Source: Candidatus Gastranaerophilales bacterium
GTDB lineage: Bacteria > Cyanobacteriota > Vampirovibrionia > Gastranaerophilales > Gastranaerophilaceae
Assembly (NCBI GenBank): GCA_900772035.1
Contig: CAAGQE010000018.1
Location: forward strand, 1 to 5,859
Direction of reading: 5' to 3'
DNA: 5,859 nucleotides
Shown here: in pieces, positions 1-4,822 of the stretch
How the letters are laid out: each line of letters begins with the position of its first letter
Position numbering within the stretch: position 1 is the first letter of the stretch
Notes under the pieces: model-generated
Database searches by the model: none
Told to the model about the DNA's origin: nothing
Seen by the model: the letters and a program-made list of their open reading frames with translations, nothing else
Made by a program: the position numbers and the translations under genes

Positions 1-208
1 ATTTTGAATAGATTTCGCCGTTTTTGTGCATATCTCTGATTTTTCTTCTGTGAGCGAAGAACTTATCCCAGTCAATTTTTTCTCCGAAATAATCGGGAAT
101 ACATTCGATTTGTCCGCCGCCTTCATGGCTGGAAATACAACAGCATTCAATATTTCTTGAGAAAAAAGCAATACCGTGTTCAAGATGTTTACAACTAATA
201 TATTTCAT
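1..208 (-). CDS. Radical SAM family protein, N-terminal part only (partial, cut by window start)
   Basis: A leftward reading frame opens with ATG at 208-206 and runs without a stop to the window edge, giving 69 complete codons. It begins MKYISCKHLEHG and carries a Cys triplet (residues 22-24), His28, a GGG at 30-32 and 'HKNG' at 61-64. Against the rightward radical SAM protein starting at 372 it aligns with no gap and 31 of 69 identical residues, including Cys6, Cys23, Cys24, His28, the GGG, Asp39-Tyr40 and Trp47. The radical SAM core itself lies outside the window, so the family call rests on this paralogy. The Shine-Dalgarno match is weak (a GGT 7-9 bases upstream), but the start is fixed by the alignment and by a good promoter upstream. 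Substrate unknown. Confidence 0.8.
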   Translation of the reverse strand, partial: MKYISCKHLEHGIAFFSRNIECCCISSHEGGGQIECIPDYFGEKIDWDKFFAHRRKIRDMHKNGEIYSK

Positions 209-238
209 AGATTTTACCGACTCATGTACAATAAAATA

Positions 239-267
239 ATTATAGTTCCAAACCTGAGAATATTCAA
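239..267 (-). promoter_or_regulatory. Sigma-70-type promoter for the leftward radical SAM gene
   Basis: On the minus strand there is a perfect TATAAT -10 box (plus coordinates 239-244) and a TTGAAT -35 box (262-267) separated by 17 bases. This would start transcription roughly 25 bases before the ATG at 208. The -35 box overlaps the left arm of the inverted repeat at 263-293, so a protein bound there could block this promoter. Confidence 0.6.
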
Positions 268-293
268 CAAATGTTTAAGTTTTATTTGTTGAA
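263..293. repeat. 10-bp perfect inverted repeat in the divergent promoter region
   Basis: TTCAACAAAT (263-272) is matched by its exact reverse complement ATTTGTTGAA (284-293) across an 11-base spacer. It lies between the two divergent radical SAM genes and overlaps the leftward -35 box. The placement suits an operator. It is a poor terminator candidate because the stem is AT-rich, has no following T-run, and no gene ends into it. Confidence 0.6.
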
Positions 294-298
294 AGATA

Positions 299-327
299 TG
301 TAAAACTTGACGTTAAGCAGATATAAT
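299..327 (+). promoter_or_regulatory. Probable promoter for the rightward radical SAM gene
   Basis: A perfect TATAAT lies at 322-327. At a 17-base spacing the -35 position (299-304) reads TGTAAA, a weak match, so the call depends mostly on the -10 box. A better-looking TTGACG at 307-312 is only 9 bases from the TATAAT and cannot serve it as a -35. The transcript would have a leader of about 40 bases. Confidence 0.4.
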
Positions 328-359
328 GATACGTTATTTTTATTAATTTTGAGATAATC

Positions 360-363
360 AAGG
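360..363 (+). promoter_or_regulatory. Ribosome binding site supporting the TTG start at 372
   Basis: AAGG lies 8 bases before the TTG at 372-374. The TTG start also gives a protein whose first residues (MRYKSC) line up with the ATG-started paralogue (MKYISC) on the other strand, which settles the choice of start. Confidence 0.6.
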
Positions 364-371
364 TATAAATT

Positions 372-1337
372 TTGAGATATAAAAGTTGCGGATATATAGA
401 ACACGGTTTGGATTTTGAACACCGAAGACTAACGACGTGTTGTTTTACTTGCCACTCGGGCGGTGGTCACATTGACATAAAACAAGACTACAAGGGTGAA
501 CTTGTGGATTGGGAGAAAATTTTTGAAGAAAAAAGAATTCTCCGCGAAAACCACAAAAACGGAAACATCACACCGAACTGCCAAGGTTGCGTATTCTTAT
601 ACGAAAACGACTGGGACGATGAAGATTACATCGACAGACTTCAGTTCAACTATTGGACAAAATGTAACAGCCATTGTATTTATTGCTACGCAGAAAACAA
701 CAAATCCGCATACGAAAACCTCGTTCCGTACAACGTAGTTCCCGTTATTCAAGATTTGGTGGACAAAAACTTGTTGAGAAACGGTGGCGAAATCGCTTTT
801 GGTGGCGGCGAACCCACTATTTATCCCGAATTTGATGATTTAATCAATCTTTTCACGAAAAGCGGCATAACAAACATGCGTGTTCACTCTTCGGGCATCA
901 AATTTTCTCCCGCTATTGAAAACGCAATCAGAGAAGGTGCTTTGAACGTAGTCATCTCAATTGACTCGTCAAACCCCGAAACATACAAAAGAATTAAACG
1001 CGTAAACTGTTACGACAGCGTTGTTGAAAACATCAAAAAATATGCACAAGCAAATGCCGAAGGCTACGGATTAATGACATCAAAATACATCATTATTCCG
1101 CACGTAAACGACAATATTCCAGAAATTGAAAACTGGATTCAACAGACAAGAAAATTCGGAAGCCGTTGGCTCGCTTTGGATATCGAAGATGTTTGGTACA
1201 AAATGAACAGAAACCATATCCCCGATTACTATCTTGAACTTGTAAATTACGTAATCGACAGAGCAAAAGACTTGGATATGAAAATCGAATTATACGACAG
1301 GGCAAAAGGTCTAAAACAAGGATTAAACTTGATATAG
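372..1337 (+). CDS. Radical SAM protein with Cys-rich N-terminal extension
   Basis: This is a complete 321-residue protein. The radical SAM signature CxxxCxxC is at Cys98, Cys102 and Cys105 and would bind the 4Fe-4S cluster that cleaves S-adenosylmethionine. GGEP follows at 145-148, then a beta/alpha barrel-like series ending with 'ISID' near 195-198. Before the core, residues 1-73 hold six more cysteines (6, 23, 24, 27, 70, 73), with 'DWEKIFEEKRILRENHKNG' between the groups. This layout recalls the auxiliary-cluster region of SPASM proteins, but placed ahead of the core. The start is TTG, supported by AAGG 8 bases upstream and by alignment to the leftward paralogue. Its TAG stop abuts the ATG of the DUF1796 gene. 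Such proteins modify peptides or small molecules, but nothing here identifies the substrate. No signal peptide is visible, so it is probably cytoplasmic. Confidence 0.9.
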   Translation: MRYKSCGYIEHGLDFEHRRLTTCCFTCHSGGGHIDIKQDYKGELVDWEKIFEEKRILRENHKNGNITPNCQGCVFLYENDWDDEDYIDRLQFNYWTKCNSHCIYCYAENNKSAYENLVPYNVVPVIQDLVDKNLLRNGGEIAFGGGEPTIYPEFDDLINLFTKSGITNMRVHSSGIKFSPAIENAIREGALNVVISIDSSNPETYKRIKRVNCYDSVVENIKKYAQANAEGYGLMTSKYIIIPHVNDNIPEIENWIQQTRKFGSRWLALDIEDVWYKMNRNHIPDYYLELVNYVIDRAKDLDMKIELYDRAKGLKQGLNLI

Positions 1338-2051
1338 ATGGATATTGAATTATTTATTGAAAAATTCAAAACCTACGTAATCAACACCTGCAAAACAGCC
1401 CCTTATTCAATAGTTTCGCTGGGACCAAACTGCTATCCGAGAACGGTTCTGACGAGAACAGGGCTTATGAAATCCCGAAAGCAGGGACGCCCGACAATGC
1501 CGTTCGATTTTGCATGGTACCATTCTTCAAAATACATAACAGACTTTTTAAGCAACGATTTTTCAAACTTTTTAACCGACCTGCATTACTCGGAATATAG
1601 CGGTTCTTGGGACAGCGGGAATAGAATAAATTTTTCTCACGAAGCATACATCGGACCTACCGAAAAGCACCGTCTTATACAGGTTTACAGACAAAGGATA
1701 AACAATTTCAGAAAAGAATTAAAAAAATCAAAACCGATTTTGTTTCTGCAAGTTTTGAAGGACCAAGAAGTAGGCGAAGACTGTATCAACACCTTTAACG
1801 AACTTCAAAAACTGTGCAAATTCAGAAATTTTGTATTTGTCATCATTGATTGCATTCATGAGATTGACGGAAAAAATTTGCCGAAAGAAATCTATACCCT
1901 GCAAATGCCTTTCCCGTCGGTAGTAACAGATGTTTTTTCAAAAGATTTTTATGAATCCGAAGAGGGAAAACAGTTTGAACATGATATTGCCGAATTTATT
2001 GAAAATATTATCATTAATGAATTTGGAATGAATCCTGTAAAATTTTCCTAA
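1338..2051 (+). CDS. DUF1796-type putative papain-like cysteine peptidase
   Basis: This 237-residue protein has the hallmarks I associate with DUF1796: 'SLGPNC' at 27-32 with Cys32, 'PFDFAWY' at 55-61, 'SNDFSNF' at 72-78, 'Y-x-x-R-I-N-N-F' at 117-124 and a buried strand 'ILFLQV' at 134-139. The family is predicted to be a papain-like cysteine peptidase. Cys32 is the likely nucleophile, and His101 and Asp171 are possible partners, but I assign those two only by position. The ATG follows the stop codon of the radical SAM gene directly. The nearest Shine-Dalgarno match (AAGGA, 1318-1322) is 15 bases away, so translational coupling is likely. There is no signal peptide or membrane segment. Proteolysis is a family prediction; a sugar- or peptide-transferring role is also possible. 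Confidence 0.75.
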   Translation: MDIELFIEKFKTYVINTCKTAPYSIVSLGPNCYPRTVLTRTGLMKSRKQGRPTMPFDFAWYHSSKYITDFLSNDFSNFLTDLHYSEYSGSWDSGNRINFSHEAYIGPTEKHRLIQVYRQRINNFRKELKKSKPILFLQVLKDQEVGEDCINTFNELQKLCKFRNFVFVIIDCIHEIDGKNLPKEIYTLQMPFPSVVTDVFSKDFYESEEGKQFEHDIAEFIENIIINEFGMNPVKFS

Positions 2052-2078
2052 TTAAAAGTTCTGAGAAACAAAGCACAA

Positions 2079-2106
2079 AAAAACGAGGTCTTTCAACCCC
2101 GTTTTT
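2079..2106. terminator. Bidirectional hairpin terminator between convergent genes
   Basis: ACGAGGT (2083-2089) pairs with ACCCCGT (2096-2102) around a 6-base loop. The flanking A-run (2079-2082) and T-run (2103-2106) extend the stem. Read rightward there is one A/C mismatch; read leftward that position becomes a G-U pair and the following T-run is longer. It therefore probably ends both the DUF1796 transcript and the leftward RTX-like transcript, with the better fit for the latter. Confidence 0.75.
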
Positions 2107-2122
2107 GTTTTAGAAAATTTTA

Positions 2123-3103
2123 TTAGCCTTTCAATGCTGCAATTACATCGTAAGCCGTAGCGTCTGACTTCAAACCTGCACGAGCCATAAATTCGGCTTC
2201 GGTCATACCGTTCTTTTCGAGGTATTGAGCGAGGTATTCTTTGTAATTGTATGTAGTCAAATCCGAAGATGTGATTTGTTCACCTGTGAAGAGGGCGTTA
2301 TTTTCAGCACCTTTACCGACGACAGCCGTGTAATCTTCACCGAATCCGAGGTTAGCAAGACCGTTTTCGCCGTTAATCAACATAGAGTCTTTGCCCTTGC
2401 CGCCGAGAGTCAAGTTAGAATCACCGTAATCTTCAATTCTGTCGTTGCCATCCATACCTGCAAGTACGTTGCCTCTGGATTTTTGACCCGTTACAATCAA
2501 GTCATCGGCAGAACCGCCAACGATAAAGCCGCGTTTACCATTTACCAAGAAGGTGTTTTCGCCGTTGCCACCGAACATGTTAGCGCCAACGCTCTTTTCG
2601 GTAGTTTCAAAGTAGTTTGCCGAATTGTCGGAAGAAATAAAGGTGTTATTTTTACCGTTATCGACAATCAAGTTATCCGCTTTTTTATCATCATATAATG
2701 CTTGTGCAGTTCTTGCCTTACCAAGTTTAAATGTGTTATTTTCGGATTTTTCGTGAGTGTTAATCATCAACGAACCTTCACCTTTTCTTGAATCCAAGGT
2801 ACTGTTCGTTGCACTCCATTGAACATTATATTGTTTATCTGTTTTAGCATTGAACTTAGCTTCAAGATTTGAGCCGTAAAGTTCAATGTTGTTCAAATCA
2901 TCATCAATATCCAAAACAGTCGGAGTGTCCTTTGTGGCACCCATTTGCAAAACTGTTTCATCAGAATTTTTATCTGTACGACCTACTGAAAAAGTTGCGT
3001 CACCCGTAACTTTTGCTACGCCGCCGACATCAAAGTTTTCAACATTTTTAAGAGTAAATCTTATTTGTCCGTTTTCTGCTCTTACTACGTTAAAACCTGA
3101 CAT
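2123..3103 (-). CDS. RTX-like repeat protein, possibly exported
   Basis: This 326-residue acidic, Asn/Gly/Asp-rich protein starts at the ATG at 3103-3101, which has AAGGAG 6 bases upstream. An ATG 11 codons further upstream (3136) is less likely because it has no such site. Degenerate RTX-like turns (GGxGxDxLx pattern) occur at about 178-185 'GGNGENTF', 196-203 'GGSADDLI', 215-223 'AGMDGNDRI' and 234-242 'GGKGKDSML'. Earlier 'NNTF' turns lie at 122-125 and 152-155. The pattern suggests a beta-roll or beta-solenoid; only some repeats keep the Asp that would bind calcium. The last 40 residues look helical ('YKEYLAQYLEKNGM...') and end in 'VIAALKG'. There is no N-terminal signal peptide. RTX proteins usually leave by type I secretion with an uncleaved C-terminal signal, but no transporter genes are in the window, so export is inference. 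It diverges from the peptidase-like gene. Confidence 0.7.
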   Translation of the reverse strand: MSGFNVVRAENGQIRFTLKNVENFDVGGVAKVTGDATFSVGRTDKNSDETVLQMGATKDTPTVLDIDDDLNNIELYGSNLEAKFNAKTDKQYNVQWSATNSTLDSRKGEGSLMINTHEKSENNTFKLGKARTAQALYDDKKADNLIVDNGKNNTFISSDNSANYFETTEKSVGANMFGGNGENTFLVNGKRGFIVGGSADDLIVTGQKSRGNVLAGMDGNDRIEDYGDSNLTLGGKGKDSMLINGENGLANLGFGEDYTAVVGKGAENNALFTGEQITSSDLTTYNYKEYLAQYLEKNGMTEAEFMARAGLKSDATAYDVIAALKG

Positions 3104-3109
3104 AAATGT

Positions 3110-3115
3110 CTCCTT
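3110..3115 (-). promoter_or_regulatory. Strong Shine-Dalgarno site fixing the RTX-like gene start
   Basis: On the minus strand AAGGAG lies 6 bases before the ATG at 3103. It is the best ribosome binding site in the window and selects MSGFNVVRAENG as the true N-terminus over the longer frame that opens at 3136. Confidence 0.85.
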
Positions 3116-3127
3116 GTACTTACACCA

Positions 3128-3156
3128 TATACACATGTAAAAACATGCAATGACAA
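3128..3156 (-). promoter_or_regulatory. Possible promoter for the RTX-like gene
   Basis: On the minus strand TTGTCA (plus coordinates 3151-3156) and TGTATA (3128-3133) are 17 bases apart; an overlapping TATATG (3126-3131) is an alternative -10 at 19 bases. The -10 box is weak, and the implied leader before the Shine-Dalgarno site is very short. The spacer contains the inverted repeat 3134-3147. Confidence 0.35.
3134..3147. repeat. Short inverted repeat CATGT-AAAA-ACATG
   Basis: Five-base arms are separated by four A. It sits between the proposed -35 and -10 boxes of the RTX-like gene, a classic place for a repressor site. It overlaps one of three ACATGT hexamers in this intergenic region. 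Confidence 0.4.
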
Positions 3157-3173
3157 CGATTTGCAGTTTTTTT

Positions 3174-3186
3174 GTATATTGTTACA
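3174..3186 (-). promoter_or_regulatory. Shared upstream motif, copy 1 (toward the RTX-like gene)
   Basis: The minus strand reads TGTAACAATATAC, sharing the nine bases TGTAACAAT with the copies at 3239 and 4751. It points toward the RTX-like gene and begins about 82 bases before its ATG, just upstream of the proposed -35 box. Confidence 0.4.
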
Positions 3187-3198
3187 CATTTTAACAGT

Positions 3199-3210
3199 CG
3201 ACACATGTCG
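3199..3210. repeat. Palindrome CGACA-CA-TGTCG
   Basis: Perfect five-base arms flank a two-base centre. It contains an ACATGT hexamer and lies midway between the divergent RTX-like and peptidase-like genes, so it could be a dimeric protein binding site serving one or both promoters. Confidence 0.4.
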
Positions 3211-3235
3211 GAGAAAACTTTAGTAACCAAATCGC

Positions 3236-3251
3236 AATTGTAACAATTTTA
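3236..3251 (+). promoter_or_regulatory. Shared upstream motif, copy 2 (toward the peptidase-like gene), within a palindrome
   Basis: TGTAACAATTTTA at 3239-3251 is identical over 13 bases to the copy at 4751. Here it is embedded in a perfect palindrome AATTGT-A-ACAATT (3236-3248). It lies about 107 bases before the GTG start and some 34 bases upstream of the -35 box, which would suit an activator more than a simple repressor. Confidence 0.45.
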
Positions 3252-3284
3252 GAAAAAATATTTACAATTCATTAAAAAAGATGT

Positions 3285-3312
3285 TTGTAACTAGCAAATT
3301 TTTTGCGATAAT
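3285..3312 (+). promoter_or_regulatory. Promoter for the peptidase-like gene, extended -10 type
   Basis: TTGTAA (3285-3290) is followed after 16 bases by GATAAT (3307-3312), preceded by TGC so that the extended -10 TGnGATAAT is formed. Transcription would begin near 3319, leaving a leader of about 27 bases before the GTG start. Confidence 0.55.
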
Positions 3313-3345
3313 GGCTTTACAACATGTGAAAGCGAGTAACATATT

Positions 3346-4698
3346 GTGGTAAATAATTTATCCGGATACGTAAATTTTAGAGGCAGAACAAGTGCAGCGA
3401 CGGCTGCATCACAGACTTCTGCGAAAGCAGCGGCATCAGAAACGAAAGAAACGGCTCAATCAAAATCGGCTTATTCTGCCGAAAACGTCAGAGCATACGG
3501 CTCTGCAAGCCTTAACACAACACTTTCTACAGAAGCGGCGAAACAGAAATATGCTGATGTTTCGGCAGGTTTAGACCCCGAAACTAAAGTTGCTTTATCA
3601 GGATTATTAAAATCAGGGGTATTATTAAATAATAATTCTAATGATGGTACGACTGTTTTAGACAACCTTCATAAAATAGTAACAGAACCGAGAATCAGAG
3701 GTTTGGACTCAAAAGTATTGGCAACGGAAGCAATTACGGCTATTTCCAACCCCGGTTCAATTACGCAAACTTTCGGCGACATCCCCGATTCGGTTGCGAG
3801 AGCGGTATTCAGGCACCCCGAATTAGGTGTTCGTTCCAAAGAAGAAATGGATATCGGTCAATATTCAAATTGTTGCGTTGCAGCAAGTATTGAATATAAC
3901 ATGGCAAGCAAAAAGCCTGCCGAATTTGCAAGAATGGCGGCGGGACTTTCTTCGGAAGATTATAGCGTTACTAAAAATTTAAAATTATCCGATATCGCGG
4001 AAAAACGTGACGATGCGCTTTGGATGCTTGAACAATTCAAACTGCCGTATCAAATGGACGAAAACGACAATCTTCAAGTAACAATCGCACCTGACAGAAA
4101 CGCAATTATCAGGGCTCGTGTACAAACTTCATACAGAGACCCCGGCGAACGCTCGTCACTTGATGTTTTGATGCAATCAGCATTGATGAATGTCGGCTCA
4201 CAACAAACCTATAATACGCTCAACGACACAAGAACAGGCGCATTGAACCCGTCAAACGCAGGTTTGACCGACTTGGAAAAGAACTTTGCTGAAGAAGTTG
4301 TAACAGGAACTCCCAAAATGCCCGTACTTTATCAGGCAATCGGTGAAGACGGTACCGTTCAAGCAAGAGCATGCGACTATCAAACGATGGCTGATCAACT
4401 TTTGGCGGCGCTCAGAATGGATGAAAATATCATCGTCGGTATTGTTGATTTCAACCAACAAGGACAGGTCATGGGCGGTCACGAATTAACCGTTACGGGT
4501 GCAGGAGAAGCACCGACCGGTGATTTGGTATTCATCTGTAACGATACTGCCGACAGCGATGACGAACCGATTTATGTCTTGGCGCAAAATCTTTTGCCCA
4601 GACTTCACCACGCAGGACTTCCGAAAGAAGCAATCGGTGAAACCGAAATGCCAACGGCTTTTGACGGTATTCAGTATTATAAAGAACAATTGGCTTAA
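3346..4698 (+). CDS. Putative papain/C39-like cysteine peptidase
   Basis: This 450-residue protein starts with GTG (preceded by a weak AGCGAG, 3331-3336) because an in-frame TAA lies just upstream. I do not recognise a named family. Gln172 is followed by Cys176-Cys177 in 'QYSNCCVAAS', resembling the oxyanion-hole Gln plus catalytic Cys of papain-fold and C39-type peptidases. His379 in 'GGHELTVTGAG' and Asn399-Asp400 in 'FICNDTADSDDEP' match the later His and Asn/Asp of those folds. A catalytic core of about residues 165-425 follows a helical region (60-160). Residues 14-45 are low-complexity Ala/Ser/Thr/Lys, and the N-terminus reads 'LSGYVNFRG'. There is no clear signal peptide. The gene is monocistronic between its own promoter and terminator and diverges from the RTX-like gene, which may be co-regulated. 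A non-catalytic or transferase role cannot be excluded. Confidence 0.6.
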   Translation: MVNNLSGYVNFRGRTSAATAASQTSAKAAASETKETAQSKSAYSAENVRAYGSASLNTTLSTEAAKQKYADVSAGLDPETKVALSGLLKSGVLLNNNSNDGTTVLDNLHKIVTEPRIRGLDSKVLATEAITAISNPGSITQTFGDIPDSVARAVFRHPELGVRSKEEMDIGQYSNCCVAASIEYNMASKKPAEFARMAAGLSSEDYSVTKNLKLSDIAEKRDDALWMLEQFKLPYQMDENDNLQVTIAPDRNAIIRARVQTSYRDPGERSSLDVLMQSALMNVGSQQTYNTLNDTRTGALNPSNAGLTDLEKNFAEEVVTGTPKMPVLYQAIGEDGTVQARACDYQTMADQLLAALRMDENIIVGIVDFNQQGQVMGGHELTVTGAGEAPTGDLVFICNDTADSDDEPIYVLAQNLLPRLHHAGLPKEAIGETEMPTAFDGIQYYKEQLA

Positions 4699-4702
4699 TT
4701 TT

Positions 4703-4738
4703 AAAACAGCAAATATCTGTGCGTATTTGCTGTTTTTT
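4703..4738 (+). terminator. Rho-independent terminator of the peptidase-like gene
   Basis: A perfect 13-bp stem pairs AAAACAGCAAATA (4703-4715) with TATTTGCTGTTTT (4724-4736) around an 8-base loop. It ends in a run of six T (4733-4738) and begins 4 bases after the stop codon at 4698. Confidence 0.9.
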
Positions 4739-4750
4739 GTAAACAAGAAA

Positions 4751-4763
4751 TGTAACAATTTTA
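4751..4763 (+). promoter_or_regulatory. Shared upstream motif, copy 3 (toward the winged-helix gene)
   Basis: TGTAACAATTTTA repeats exactly the 13 bases at 3239-3251. It begins 72 bases before the ATG of the winged-helix gene, right after the terminator. A weak promoter may follow (TTGATT at 4772-4777, TATTAA at 4798-4803, 20-base spacing), so the site could serve autoregulation. Confidence 0.45.
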
Positions 4764-4810
4764 TTAAAAACTTGATTGTTTTTTTATTCTAAGCGAATAT
4801 TAAAATATAC

Positions 4811-4814
4811 GAGG
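4811..4814 (+). promoter_or_regulatory. Ribosome binding site of the winged-helix gene
   Basis: GAGG sits 8 bases before the ATG at 4823-4825 and supports that start for a gene whose end lies outside the window. Confidence 0.65.
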
Positions 4815-4822
4815 TTTAAGAA

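Noticed and set aside
307..327. TTGACG and TATAAT as a promoter pair
   Set aside because: They are only 9 bases apart, too close for a -35/-10 pair.
496..738. 80-codon plus-strand frame within the radical SAM gene
   Set aside because: It is an out-of-frame shadow rich in Lys and Thr with no domain; the radical SAM frame covers the same bases with clear motifs.
2225..2698. 157-codon open frame on the plus strand
   Set aside because: It lies wholly antisense to the RTX-like gene, has no ribosome binding site, and its protein shows no recognisable domain.
3104..3136. Longer start for the RTX-like gene at 3136 (MCIWCKYKETF...)
   Set aside because: The next ATG at 3103 has a strong AAGGAG 6 bases upstream, whereas the 3136 start would place that site inside the coding region and would overlap the proposed promoter.
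4499..4792. 97-codon plus-strand frame overlapping the end of the peptidase-like gene
   Set aside because: It is out of frame with that gene and runs straight through the strong terminator at 4703-4738; its sequence looks like a frame shadow.
4797..4808. ATATT-AA-AATAT inverted repeat before the winged-helix gene
   Set aside because: It is made only of A and T in an AT-rich intergenic stretch, so such a match is expected by chance.
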